Part shown: one piece after another, positions 1-12,039 of the stretch
How positions within the stretch are numbered: the stretch's first letter is position 1
How the letters are laid out: each line of letters begins with the position of its first letter
From: Lachnobacterium bovis DSM 14045
Lineage (GTDB): Bacteria > Bacillota > Clostridia > Lachnospirales > Lachnospiraceae
NCBI RefSeq assembly: GCF_900107245.1
Contig: NZ_FNPG01000011.1
Coordinates: forward strand, 1 to 64,000
Direction: 5' to 3'
DNA length: 64,000 nucleotides
Position numbers and translations under genes: made by a program
Notes under the pieces: model-generated
Told to the model about the DNA's origin: nothing
What the model saw: only the letters and a program-made list of their open reading frames with translations
Databases searched by the model: none

Positions 1-59
1 GCTGCTATAACAAACACAAGCATTAATACTGTGTATATAGCAAACGTCTTCTTCTTCAC
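1..59 (-). CDS. N-terminal fragment of a membrane or exported protein (runs off the window)
   Basis: A GTG codon at 59-57 lies five bases after AGGAGG (65-70), so a minus-strand gene starts here and leaves the window at base 1. The first residues read MKKKTFAIYTVLMLVFVIAA: a positive tip followed by a hydrophobic stretch, as in a signal peptide or first membrane helix. Only 19 full codons are visible, so no family can be assigned. Confidence 0.6.
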   Translation of the reverse strand, partial: MKKKTFAIYTVLMLVFVIA

Positions 60-70
60 TTTATCCTCCT

Positions 71-478
71 CTTCTACGCTTTCCTTTACGTTAGTCTAGT
101 TTTTGTCTTATTTAACTAGTTTTTTAGGTTAAATAGTCATTTCTAGTCTTACACAAAATCGTTCTTCGGTATTTAGTTACTTCATATATATAGCAATATA
201 AAAAACTACATTGATTCATGCATAATATATTTGATTCATACATACTATGTTTGGTTTACATATACTTGTACGTTATCTTTTTAGTTTCGTATATATATAT
301 ATATATATATGAAGGCGTTTTAGAAACTATATTTATAATACAACTGTGTTTTATTGTTGTCAATAATGATTGTTTTATTTTTTTTAGTATTTTATTTTTA
401 AAAACAAGGATTTACTGATATAATAAATACACATTTGTTAAAATGACACTTAAATAAACACAAGATAAAAATTCACCT
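71..478. other. AT-rich intergenic region with an (AT)n tract
   Basis: About 400 bases lie between the 5' end of the partial gene at the left edge and the galT terminator. There is an alternating TA tract near 290-311. The 66-codon reading frame at 218-418 is mostly I, Y, F and L encoded by this tract and has no ribosome site, so it is not called a gene. Promoters for the left-edge gene should lie here but no clear -35/-10 pair was found. Confidence 0.5.
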
Positions 479-561
479 AAAAAAAGTGGTCTAACTATGA
501 TTAAATATCATTCTGATTAAAACCAGAAATATCCTTAACTCTCATAGCCATACCACTTTTT
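479..561 (-). terminator. Terminator after galT
   Basis: Outer arms AAAAAGTGGT (481-490) and ACCACTTTTT (552-561) pair. An inner pair CTATGA (495-500)/TCATAG (542-547) and a small stem TTCTG (511-515)/CAGAA (524-528) sit inside. Read on the minus strand the structure ends in a run of U, about 70 bases after the galT stop. The 61-base interior is long for a simple terminator, so other RNA function cannot be excluded. Confidence 0.6.
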
Positions 562-633
562 AATATTATGTTTTTATATTTTGTTTTACATTTTGTTTTT
601 ATATTTTATTTTTATATTCGTATGCAAGCTTTA

Positions 634-2211
634 TTATGAATTGACCTCTGCAATAAATCTAAGGAAAGCTCTAAGTCCATCTTCGTCACATTTATAGACC
701 CCTGCATCTTCTAAAACCTGTTCAAAAACTTTTCCTATTTCTTCTTGCAAAATACTATCAATATTTGCTTCATTTATTTCTTTATAGTTTCCTTTGAATT
801 CGTCAACCCAATCTGCATGTTTCTGAAGTACTTTGTCATTTCTATAATCTTTATTATTTAAAATAGCATCCTTTAATGCATTCATTTCATTTTTTAATCT
901 TGCAGGTAAAACAGCAAGTCCCATAACCTCTATTAAACCTATGTTTTCTTTTTTTATGTGATGTAATTTTTCATGCGGATGATACACGCCTAATGGATGT
1001 TCCTTAGTTGTAATATTGTTTCTCAAAACCAAATCCAACTCATATTTATCACCACGGCGTCTAGCAATTGGAGTAATAGTGTTGTGCATTTCTCCGTCCG
1101 TATTGGCAAAAACAAATGCCTCCTCATCTGTATATGCTCGCCATTTTGATAGTATTTTATCAGCCAATTCTATCAGTCTTTCTTTATTGTCAGCTGTTAA
1201 TCTGATAACAGACATTGGCCATTTTACGATACCAGCTTCAATATCATCAAAGCCCTTAAAATTGATTTCTTTTAAGATTCCAGCTCTTTCCATTGCAAAT
1301 TCATAATGTCCTCCCTGAAAATGATCATGGCTCAAAATAGAACCACCCACAATAGGTAAATCAGCATTTGAGCCTACAAAATAATGTGGAAAAGCTGACA
1401 CAAAATCAAGTAGTTTTGCAAACGTTGCCTTTTCAATTTTCATAGGTGTATGTTCTGAATTAAACACAATACAATGCTCATTATAATAAACGTATGGAGA
1501 ATATTGGAAAAACCAATCACTATCATTTATTTTTAACGGTATTATTCTATGATTTTCCCTTGCAGGATGATTTAAACGTCCAGCATAACCTTCATTTTCT
1601 TTACAAAGCTGGCATTTAGGATACATGCTTTGTTTTGCATTTTTAGCTGCTGCAATCGCCTTTGGATCTTTCTCTGGTTTTGATAAATTAATGGTTATAT
1701 CTAATTTGCCATATTTTGTATCAGCCGTCCACTTAAGGTCTTTTTTTATTCTATCTCGCCTAATGTAATTACTATCACAGCTTAATTTGTAAAAATAATC
1801 AGTTGCCGCCAATGGTGATTCATTCTCATATAATTCCTTAAATTTTGCTCTAACTTCGGATGGTCTTGGCATCAATCTTCCCATAATTTTCGTATCAAAC
1901 AAGTCTCTATACGTAACTGTATTTTCTTTTATAAGACCCTTTTCAAAAGCAAAGTCTGTAATATCTTTTAAAATACCTGCCAAATAATCGTCTGAGTCCT
2001 CAGATTTGCAATTATTATCATATACATTATCGTTTTGTTTTTGGTTCAATTCCGATATTTTGCTTTGCAAATCGACTGATACGTCCTCTGGAAATTCATC
2101 CAAACCTAGCAATTCCAATAAAGAATTTATAGTAAAAATCCTATCATCCTCAGTCAATAAATTATTTTTTGTACCATAATCAACTAACTGTAATATTTTC
2201 TCATAAATCAT
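634..2211 (-). CDS. galT: UDP-glucose--hexose-1-phosphate uridylyltransferase, type 2 GalT
   Basis: Exchanges galactose-1-phosphate with UDP-glucose to give UDP-galactose and glucose-1-phosphate, the second Leloir step, in the cytoplasm. The length (525 residues from the chosen start) and the opening MIYEKILQLVDYGTKNNLL are those of the Firmicute type 2 family, which is much longer than the enterobacterial enzyme. I start at ATG 2211 because GGAGG (2224-2228) precedes it; the frame can be opened 16 codons further to a TTG, but that adds non-family residues. It lies 85 bases after galK and is the last gene of the lacZ-galK-galT unit, followed by a terminator. No galE is in the window. Confidence 0.93.
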   Translation of the reverse strand: MIYEKILQLVDYGTKNNLLTEDDRIFTINSLLELLGLDEFPEDVSVDLQSKISELNQKQNDNVYDNNCKSEDSDDYLAGILKDITDFAFEKGLIKENTVTYRDLFDTKIMGRLMPRPSEVRAKFKELYENESPLAATDYFYKLSCDSNYIRRDRIKKDLKWTADTKYGKLDITINLSKPEKDPKAIAAAKNAKQSMYPKCQLCKENEGYAGRLNHPARENHRIIPLKINDSDWFFQYSPYVYYNEHCIVFNSEHTPMKIEKATFAKLLDFVSAFPHYFVGSNADLPIVGGSILSHDHFQGGHYEFAMERAGILKEINFKGFDDIEAGIVKWPMSVIRLTADNKERLIELADKILSKWRAYTDEEAFVFANTDGEMHNTITPIARRRGDKYELDLVLRNNITTKEHPLGVYHPHEKLHHIKKENIGLIEVMGLAVLPARLKNEMNALKDAILNNKDYRNDKVLQKHADWVDEFKGNYKEINEANIDSILQEEIGKVFEQVLEDAGVYKCDEDGLRAFLRFIAEVNS

Positions 2212-2296
2212 TTTCCCAAAAAGCCTCCATATTTGCTTCGTATTTAATACGATTTTCAACCATAATTTCTGTTTATATTATAATAATCACAAAAAA

Positions 2297-3460
2297 TTAT
2301 AATTTACATGGACCATCGCCAATTTCTACAACATAAAAGTCTGCTGCATAACCAATTTTTGCCTCATAAGCCTTTCCAACTTTTTCAATGAATTCATCTA
2401 CAGCATCATCTTTTACAATACTAACCGTGCATCCACCAAATCCAGCACCTGTCATTCTTGAACCGATTACACCATCGATTTTAAGTGCTTCCTCAACTAA
2501 TGTATCCAACTCAATTCCTGTAACTTCATAATCATCTCTTAATGAATCATGAGAGGCAATCATCAATCTACCAAACTCTTCAACATCATTATTCTTTAAC
2601 GCCTCAACCGCTTTTATAGTTCTCTGATTTTCATAAACTGCATGTTTAGCACGTTTTTGTCTATCTTCATCCTTAATCGAAGTTTTGTACATTTCAAACT
2701 GTTCTTCTGTTAAATCACCCAGAGTCTCAATTCCAATATACTGCTGAATTTCTGACAATGCCTGCTCACATTCACTTCTTCTTTCATTGTATTTAGAATC
2801 GCCAAGACCACGTTTTTTATTACTACATGAAATAACGATTTTAGCATTTTCAAGTTTAATAGGTGCATATTCAAACTTAAGTGTAGCTGTATCAAGGAAA
2901 ATTGCGTTATCTTTTTTGCCCATTGCAATTGCAAACTGATCCATGATGCCACAATTTACACCATTGAATTTGTTCTCAGAGAATTGCCCTATTAAAGCTA
3001 AATCCTGATTAGTTACATCAAAACCAAATAAATCTCTTAATATAAATCCTGTTAAAACTTCAACCGAAGCAGATGATGATAATCCTGAGCCATTAGGTAT
3101 ATTTCCATATAAAAGGATATCTAAACCTTTGTCGATTTTCATTCCTTTTTCTGCAAAAGCCCACATAACTCCCTTAGGATAATTAGTCCAATCAGCTTCT
3201 TTGTATGGTTTTAAATCATCTAATGATGATTCAATTACTCCTAAATCTTCAAAATTCATAGAGAAAAATCTCAATTTATTATCTTCTCTTTTTCTTGCAA
3301 CCGCATATGTTCCGATTGTTAAAGCACATGGAAAAACATGACCTCCATTATAATCTGTATGTTCGCCTATTAAATTAACACGTCCTGGTGCAAAATAAAC
3401 TCTATCGTCATCACCCTTGCCGAATAGTTCATTAAATTTTTGTAATAATTTTTCCTTCAT
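2297..3460 (-). CDS. galK: Galactokinase
   Basis: GHMP-family kinase that phosphorylates galactose with ATP to galactose-1-phosphate. The galactokinase signature GRVNLIGEHTDYNGG is near residue 27, the ATP-binding GSGLSSSASVE loop near residue 123, and the third GHMP motif TGAGFGGC near residue 338. Length 387 is normal. AAGGAG stands just before the ATG. It sits between lacZ and galT in the same direction with gaps under 100 bases, consistent with one operon supplying GalT with substrate. Confidence 0.96.
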   Translation of the reverse strand: MKEKLLQKFNELFGKGDDDRVYFAPGRVNLIGEHTDYNGGHVFPCALTIGTYAVARKREDNKLRFFSMNFEDLGVIESSLDDLKPYKEADWTNYPKGVMWAFAEKGMKIDKGLDILLYGNIPNGSGLSSSASVEVLTGFILRDLFGFDVTNQDLALIGQFSENKFNGVNCGIMDQFAIAMGKKDNAIFLDTATLKFEYAPIKLENAKIVISCSNKKRGLGDSKYNERRSECEQALSEIQQYIGIETLGDLTEEQFEMYKTSIKDEDRQKRAKHAVYENQRTIKAVEALKNNDVEEFGRLMIASHDSLRDDYEVTGIELDTLVEEALKIDGVIGSRMTGAGFGGCTVSIVKDDAVDEFIEKVGKAYEAKIGYAADFYVVEIGDGPCKL

Positions 3461-3548
3461 ACCTTTTTTCTCCTTACCTTCTCAATAAATTGTAATTTAG
3501 GCATTTGTGAAACGCCACAAGCCGTATAAATACGACATTTTTTTGTTT

Positions 3549-6779
<3,231 letters not shown>

Positions 6780-6816
6780 TTATGTCTCTTTCTATAATCA
6801 TATTTTACACATAATT

Positions 6817-6837
6817 TAAGAAATTTATGGTTTCTTA
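6817..6837. promoter_or_regulatory. Inverted repeat upstream of lacZ, candidate operator
   Basis: Perfect 7-base arms TAAGAAA/TTTCTTA with a 7-base spacer, about 80 bases upstream of the lacZ start and just beyond the araC-type terminator. The position suits a lac/gal operator. AraC proteins often prefer direct repeats, so the link to the neighbouring regulator is only an inference. Confidence 0.3.
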
Positions 6838-6844
6838 GTAAACT

Positions 6845-6876
6845 AAAAAAGTGCAAATTCATCCATTTTGCACTTT
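6845..6876 (-). terminator. Terminator after the AraC-family gene
   Basis: AAAGTGCAAA (6848-6857) pairs with TTTGCACTTT (6867-6876) around a 9-base loop, and the minus-strand RNA continues into a U run. It separates the phosphonate/araC transcript from lacZ. Confidence 0.8.
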
Positions 6877-6934
6877 CTTAATTTTTTTGTGACACTTCTT
6901 TAAATTGGTTATTTTATTTCTTTTGAAATTTCTC

Positions 6935-7870
6935 TTACCAACCTTTTAAAGCTGAAATTTTGAAATTTTTTAATTTACTTGTGTAATTGTTTGGATTGAT
7001 TTTCCATTGATATGGCGAAGTATCAAGATACTTTTTAAAATTTCTATTAAATGTCGATGTTGTTTGATAGCCACACTCTGCTGCAATCACATCCATAGAA
7101 TAATCCGTCTTTGTCATAAGTTCACAAGCCTTTTGAATTCTAACCAAATTAACATATTCCATTGGTGGCATATTAATATTTTCTTCAAAAACTCGTCTAA
7201 AATGTGTTTCGCTCATACCACATATAAAAGCTAATTCTTTAACCTTTATATTGCGTGCATAATTAGCATCAACATAATCAATCGCTGGTACAACTTGTGT
7301 AAGACTACATAAATCTATATTATTATCTAAATCTTCTTTATACTCACTATGTATTCTAATTATATCAATTAATAAAACCTTAATCAAAAGTTCTACTTGA
7401 TTTTCGTAACACATTTTTTTATTACGCAACTCCTCCATAATGTTTTTAACATTCATAGTTATTGAAGGATACTCACTTTCACGGAGCAAATCTGCATTTC
7501 TTGTAACTATATCAAGCATTTCTCTTTGTTTTTTTAAATTTACAGGATACATCTGTTTAATAAAATACTCTGGATCAAAAAAAAGATATTCCCAATAATC
7601 CTCTTTCTTAGCACTAACCGTTGTATGAGGATAATTCGCTGGAATTATACTTAACATAGAATTCTCATATCTACAACGTTTTTGGTCAAGAATCAACGTA
7701 CCATTTCCAAATCTGCAATATCCTATCTCCATAAGATTATGAAAATGCAAAGAGGAAACATCTTGCCCATAAACTCTGATCCACTTTTCCCCTAGTAGAG
7801 CAAGCACATGACAATCTTCTGGCACATCATAAAATCTAAATTCAACTGTTTCCTTTCTTCTTCTACCCAT
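6935..7870 (-). CDS. AraC-family transcriptional regulator
   Basis: The N-terminal half is a cupin-type sensing domain (HFHNLMEIGY, then IIPANYPHTT). The C-terminal half is the paired AraC helix-turn-helix (IKVKELAFICGMSETHFRRVF, then MDVIAAECGYQTTSTFNRNFKKYL). Length 311 is typical. A GGGGAG site precedes the ATG. It begins 31 bases after the alcohol dehydrogenase stop without a terminator between, so it is probably co-transcribed with the phosphonate genes. It is also the nearest regulator to lacZ, which starts downstream of its terminator. Either system could be its target; control of the lac/gal genes by a sugar is the more usual role for such cupin regulators. Confidence 0.9.
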   Translation of the reverse strand: MGRRRKETVEFRFYDVPEDCHVLALLGEKWIRVYGQDVSSLHFHNLMEIGYCRFGNGTLILDQKRCRYENSMLSIIPANYPHTTVSAKKEDYWEYLFFDPEYFIKQMYPVNLKKQREMLDIVTRNADLLRESEYPSITMNVKNIMEELRNKKMCYENQVELLIKVLLIDIIRIHSEYKEDLDNNIDLCSLTQVVPAIDYVDANYARNIKVKELAFICGMSETHFRRVFEENINMPPMEYVNLVRIQKACELMTKTDYSMDVIAAECGYQTTSTFNRNFKKYLDTSPYQWKINPNNYTSKLKNFKISALKGW

Positions 7871-7901
7871 CTATTAATCTCTCCCCTTATATCATATTTC
7901 T

Positions 7902-9029
7902 TTAGCTTATTATATCATAATTTAATATTTTCTTATATAGGGTATCGATATTTTTCTCAGAAATTAAAAATGGATGATTTTTCATTCTCTGTTCATTAAC
8001 ACTTAACACCAACTCTTCTATTTCTTTATCACTTGCGCAGGGCACTTCTAATTCAAGCTTATCAACAAACATATCCAACCTATCACAAGCTTCTATTAAA
8101 TTTTCTGTCCCAAATATATATGCAATTTCCTTTAAAACGTCCTCTACATATTTTCTCCCTCGCGAATCTATACAATCAAGTTGTTCTATATTTTCTATCA
8201 TCCACCGGAAAATGATTTTGTTACATAAAATTGCTGCATGTCCGTGTGCTAATCCATACATTGATGTAATCTTATAACACATGGCATGACCTGCCGTTGT
8301 TTTAGCAATATTAATAGCTTTTCCAGCAAAAAAAGATGCTTCAAAAATTTTTTTATATACTTCAGCCTCATTATTCAACTTTAAATACTCATCAACATTT
8401 TCAAGAATATTCTCAAGCACTCCTTTACTATAACAACGACTCTCCCTTGTACTATTTACCGACCAAAAAGATTCTAATCCATGACAAAATGCATCCATTA
8501 AGGTTACTTTTTTCTGATAAAGTGGAAGTGTCTCTAAAAAATGATAATCGAACATAACCGCATCCGGTAAACAATGCTCATCTTCTATCGAAATCTTTAC
8601 TCCCTCCTTATACATTACTGCAAACTTTGTTGCTTCTGAACCTGTGCCCGCCGTAGTCGGAATTACAAGCAAAGGAACAAAGTCATTTTTAAGATTATAG
8701 AATTTAATACATTTTGCAACATCAATAGCGGACCCTCCACCTATTGCAATAATTGCATCGCATTTTTTTTCTTTAAAAATTCGATATCCTTCCATAACTT
8801 CTTCAAAGGTTGGATTAGGAGTAAAATTAGTAAAATGCACACTTGAAGTTTCCTTAATTAAATTCAAAATCAATGGATATCTTTTAATCGACCTTATTGT
8901 CACAAAAAATACGTTCGATAAAGAATTCCTTATAATCCATTGTTTAATTGTATTGCATAATTTGTTAAAATCATACGTTTCATTATTATTTGAAGGTTTA
9001 CTTTTAATTTTTATTATCTTTTGTCCCAT
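7902..9029 (-). CDS. Iron-type (group III) alcohol dehydrogenase, possible phosphonoacetaldehyde reductase
   Basis: NAD(P)-dependent metal alcohol dehydrogenase. The nucleotide-binding GGGSAIDVAK and IPTTAGTGSE motifs are present, and the metal ligands fit D and H in MDAFCHGLESF and the two His of TAGHAMCYK and GLAHGHAAIL. Start ATG 9029 is chosen because AGAGGG lies just upstream; a GTG 17 codons earlier lacks a convincing site. It lies about 110 bases after the PEP mutase fusion gene. Enzymes of this family beside pepM reduce phosphonoacetaldehyde to 2-hydroxyethylphosphonate, which is the suggested role here. The intermediate decarboxylase is not nearby. Confidence 0.8.
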   Translation of the reverse strand: MGQKIIKIKSKPSNNNETYDFNKLCNTIKQWIIRNSLSNVFFVTIRSIKRYPLILNLIKETSSVHFTNFTPNPTFEEVMEGYRIFKEKKCDAIIAIGGGSAIDVAKCIKFYNLKNDFVPLLVIPTTAGTGSEATKFAVMYKEGVKISIEDEHCLPDAVMFDYHFLETLPLYQKKVTLMDAFCHGLESFWSVNSTRESRCYSKGVLENILENVDEYLKLNNEAEVYKKIFEASFFAGKAINIAKTTAGHAMCYKITSMYGLAHGHAAILCNKIIFRWMIENIEQLDCIDSRGRKYVEDVLKEIAYIFGTENLIEACDRLDMFVDKLELEVPCASDKEIEELVLSVNEQRMKNHPFLISEKNIDTLYKKILNYDIIS

Positions 9030-9141
9030 CTTTTTCCCTCTATCTATGCTCTTAAGCTTTATTCTTTTGAACAGCTCCACACAACCTACGATACCGATGT
9101 TTTAACGGAATATGTAAGACAAAACTTAAAGAAAGCTATCC

Positions 9142-11148
9142 TTACTCACCAGGAATCAAATTAATAATGTCTTTAATGCTCATACATTTATCATCACACT
9201 CTTTTGCCCTGCTATTTTTTAAAATAGTTTCAGCAGCATCTTTCATTGCAGGGAAACCAGTTCTTGTTAACTGATTTGCATAAATTATAATATTTGCTCC
9301 CTTTTTCTTAAATTCATCTTCATAGACTGTGTTAAACGACGTTGGTACTAAAACAATTGGCGTAATTTGATTTTTATCTCTGAATGCTTTTAAAAAATCA
9401 AATATCTCTGTTGGATCTTTTTTTCTGCTATGTATCATTATTGCATCCGCTCCTGCCTCAACAAAAGCAAACGCTCTCTCTAGTGCATCTTCCATTCCTC
9501 TTTCTAAAATTAAAGACTCAATTCTTGCACAAATCATAAAATCGCTTGTCTTTTGCGCATCCTTGCCGGCTCTTATCTTTTCACAGAATTCCTCAATTGT
9601 TGCCTGTGTCTGTTTAACTTCAGTTCCAAAAAGACTATTCTTTTTCAAGCCTGTCTTATCCTCAATTATAACCATAGATACTCCCATTCGTTCGAGGCTT
9701 CTTACTGTATACACAAAGTGTTCTGTAAGTCCACCTGTATCCCCATCAAAAATAATCGGTTTGGTTGTGACTTCCATAATATCATCAATTGTTCTATATC
9801 TTGAAGTCATATCCACTAATTCGATATCCGGTTTTCCCTTTGCCGTACTATCACAAAGCGAAGAAACCCACATTGCATCAAATTGCTTAACTCCACCGTT
9901 GCTAAAAACTTTCGTCTGCTCAACAATCAAGCCAGTGATTCCACTATGAGCCTCTAACGCTGTTATAAATCCCTTTATTTCTAATAACTTTTTTAATCTT
10001 GCTCGTCTAAAATCAGGAAGTGACAATTCTCTCCGCACACGCTCTTCAATAACTTTATATCTCTCCCTATTCGAATATGGATATTCTACTAATCTACCAC
10101 CATATGTAGCCAATATTGCCACGACCTCGTCTCTAATTGGCTTTTGAAAACCTTCCCTCCAATCATCTCCATGCACAACTATATCTGGCTTGTATTTTAA
10201 TAAATTATCTTTATACGAAAGAGTAACCTGATCTACAACTTTATATACTCCAGAAATACTTTCAAAAATTGCTCGCCTTTCCTCTATTGGAACCAATGGG
10301 AATCTTTTATATGTTGCTACAACCTTATCAGACAAAACTCCAATAATGACTCGACCTAGCCTTTTTGCTCTTTTAATTAAATCAATATGACCTTCATGCA
10401 ATATGTCAGCTGAAAAAACTAAATACACTGTTCTTAGTGATAATTGTCGTACTTTTAATGTTGCCACTAACAAATCATCCGGGTTATCCACTTCTTCACA
10501 CAATGATTTTCCGATATCTAAAGGGTAAATATTACATTCGCCATTTAACTCGTTTAAAGCATTCTCCGCATAAACGTTAGTTATACCTTTTTCACAAAAT
10601 TCAATGATTTTATCTAACCATTTTCTCCAATCTTCTTTTTTTAATTTATATAAAGGCTGAGCTGCAATAGATTTATTAAACAAATCAACTCCAATTTGTG
10701 TGATCTTTTTTTCTTTTATAACTGCTTTAAAATCTTTTTCTGGAAGAGGTAAAGAACTCGACACAACCATGCATGAAGTTTCTGAATTAACGACATTATC
10801 AAGGACTTCGTTCTCAAAAACAAGATCACCATGCATCAAAATAATATCATCATCTAATTCTTCCCTTGCACAATAAATACTATATATATAATTTGTCTCT
10901 TTAAATCTTGTGTTTTTTACGTATGAAATATCAATTGGCAAATCAAGGCTTTCGCAATAATCCATCAGGACACTGTCAAAAGCTCCTGTTGTCATAACGA
11001 CTTCCTTTATTCCTGCATCTACTAACTGTTTCAATTGTCTTGAAATTATTGTAACCGATGGCGAAATCTCAGTCATACATTTGGGCTGATTCTTCGTGTA
11101 TACTCCCATTCTTTTTCCCATACCGGAATTTAATATTAAAGCCTTCAT
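9142..11148 (-). CDS. pepM: Three-domain fusion: sugar-nucleotidyltransferase-like, cytidylyltransferase, phosphoenolpyruvate mutase
   Basis: Residues 1-230 are a MobA/LicC-like NTP transferase (GMGKRMG near 9, PKC at 22-24, HGDLVF near 106). Residues 240-370 are a TagD/GCT-type cytidylyltransferase with the HxGH motif H251-EGH254 and GDDW at 327-330. Residues 385-650 are PEP mutase with the diagnostic EDKx5NS motif at 496-505 and the Mg-binding DGD at 468-470. PEP mutase makes the C-P bond of phosphonopyruvate. The nucleotidyltransferase domains would activate a phosphonate, or a sugar or alcohol phosphate, as a CMP derivative for attachment to a glycan or lipid (inference). A strong GGGGAGG site precedes the ATG. 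No phosphonopyruvate decarboxylase or aminotransferase is adjacent. Confidence 0.9.
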   Translation of the reverse strand: MKALILNSGMGKRMGVYTKNQPKCMTEISPSVTIISRQLKQLVDAGIKEVVMTTGAFDSVLMDYCESLDLPIDISYVKNTRFKETNYIYSIYCAREELDDDIILMHGDLVFENEVLDNVVNSETSCMVVSSSLPLPEKDFKAVIKEKKITQIGVDLFNKSIAAQPLYKLKKEDWRKWLDKIIEFCEKGITNVYAENALNELNGECNIYPLDIGKSLCEEVDNPDDLLVATLKVRQLSLRTVYLVFSADILHEGHIDLIKRAKRLGRVIIGVLSDKVVATYKRFPLVPIEERRAIFESISGVYKVVDQVTLSYKDNLLKYKPDIVVHGDDWREGFQKPIRDEVVAILATYGGRLVEYPYSNRERYKVIEERVRRELSLPDFRRARLKKLLEIKGFITALEAHSGITGLIVEQTKVFSNGGVKQFDAMWVSSLCDSTAKGKPDIELVDMTSRYRTIDDIMEVTTKPIIFDGDTGGLTEHFVYTVRSLERMGVSMVIIEDKTGLKKNSLFGTEVKQTQATIEEFCEKIRAGKDAQKTSDFMICARIESLILERGMEDALERAFAFVEAGADAIMIHSRKKDPTEIFDFLKAFRDKNQITPIVLVPTSFNTVYEDEFKKKGANIIIYANQLTRTGFPAMKDAAETILKNSRAKECDDKCMSIKDIINLIPGE

Positions 11149-11182
11149 GTTATTCCTCCCCTAAAAAATATATAAATACTAA

Positions 11183-11222
11183 TCTGAATCACATAAATAT
11201 TTAGTCTGAATCATATAAGTAT
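11183..11222. repeat. Direct repeat upstream of the PEP mutase fusion gene
   Basis: TCTGAATCACATAAATAT (11183-11200) and TCTGAATCATATAAGTAT (11205-11222) match at 16 of 18 positions, with a period of 22 bases (two helical turns). They lie 35-75 bases upstream of the pepM fusion start. The spacing suits tandem binding of a regulator such as the AraC protein encoded downstream, but this is inference. Confidence 0.4.
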
Positions 11223-11344
11223 ATCGAGTTTTTTATAAAAGTTAATAATATTTTTATAAAAACAACATAAATAAAATGAAATTTAAAAACGTAACTTAAA
11301 TTGAAATTAAATCGAAACAGACGAATCAAATTATAATAAAATAC

Positions 11345-11401
11345 ACAAAAAGGACACCTCTGTGATGACTTCCATGTCACATTCACAGCGGTATCCTTTT
11401 A
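11345..11401 (-). terminator. Terminator after the marR gene / fatty-acid cluster
   Basis: Arms AAAAGGA..TCTGTGA.TGAC and GTCA..TCACAG..TCCTTTT form a long interrupted hairpin around the loop TTCCAT. The minus-strand RNA ends TCCTTTTTG. It lies about 65 bases after the marR stop and closes the fab region. Confidence 0.75.
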
Positions 11402-11465
11402 CTCACAAAAAATATTTACTTTATAATACTTTTTACAATACTTTTAATACCAAAAATGTACTTTA

Positions 11466-11966
11466 CTATGATCTTCTAATTTTAAGCATCTCATCGATGT
11501 TTGCATTTACATACTTATCTGGAATACGTGTCTTTTTGATTTCTGGCATAAGCTCTTCACTCATTACATTAAGGATTTTTTCCATAACTTCTAATTCTTC
11601 TGGAGTAAATCTCTTATATACTCTTTCCATTACAGTTGTAACATATGAATAATTCATTTCATAATATTTTTCATATTTCTTTGTTACCTGTAAGTGGTAT
11701 TCTCTACGATCGTGTGTTGATCTCTTTTTCTTAATATAACCTTTTTTAACTAAGTTATTAATCTTATAAGCCGCATTTGGTGATGAAATATTTGCCATTG
11801 TAGCAAATTCATTTACTGTAGGCTCTCCTAAATAGTGAATGATTTCCATACAAAAAGTTTCTACAGTTGTAAGTGAAGCTTCTCTGTCTTTCCATTTTTC
11901 AAAAAGATTCTGATAAAAATGCAATTTAAACTTAGAATATACATCATTAAATTCTTCTTGCAACAT
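11466..11966 (-). CDS. MarR-family regulator, likely FabT-type control of the fab operon
   Basis: A 167-residue winged-helix protein: the helix-turn-helix is PTVNEFATMANISSPNAAYKINNLVKKGYI and the wing is KKKRSTHDRREYHLQVT. I start at ATG 11966, preceded by AGGAAG; the frame can be opened 18 codons earlier without a site. It follows fabZ by about 160 bases, has its own strong promoter, and lies in the same orientation as the fatty-acid genes. By analogy with streptococcal FabT, a MarR protein beside fab genes, it probably represses the operon in response to acyl-ACP. The candidate operator is the inverted repeat over the acpP promoter. Confidence 0.8.
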   Translation of the reverse strand: MLQEEFNDVYSKFKLHFYQNLFEKWKDREASLTTVETFCMEIIHYLGEPTVNEFATMANISSPNAAYKINNLVKKGYIKKKRSTHDRREYHLQVTKKYEKYYEMNYSYVTTVMERVYKRFTPEELEVMEKILNVMSEELMPEIKKTRIPDKYVNANIDEMLKIRRS

Positions 11967-12010
11967 ATTAATTCTTCCTTTTCTACTATATTTTATATCT
12001 TCAACTAAAA

Positions 12011-12039
12011 AGTATAGCATCTACAAACAATATTTGCAA
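12011..12039 (-). promoter_or_regulatory. Promoter of the marR gene with inverted repeat
   Basis: On the minus strand TTGCAA (12034-12039) and TATACT (12011-12016) are 17 bases apart, with TG one base before the -10 (extended -10). Inverted arms TAGCAT (12015-12020) and ATGCTA (12040-12045) enclose the promoter, and ATTTGCAAAT (12032-12041) is a palindrome covering the -35. This suggests independent, possibly self-regulated transcription of marR. Confidence 0.6.

Noticed and set aside
218-418. 66-codon reading frame on the plus strand
   Set aside because: Composed of AT-repeat coded I, Y, F and L residues, no ribosome site; it is a chance frame over the (AT)n tract.
3500-3525. Catabolite-repression (cre) site between galK and lacZ
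   Set aside because: TGTGAAACGCCACA looks similar, but the central CG is shifted by one position relative to the cre consensus and it lies inside the operon.
11201-11386. 61-codon minus-strand frame in the pepM-marR gap
   Set aside because: Covers the terminator and AT-rich DNA, has no ribosome site and no protein-like composition.
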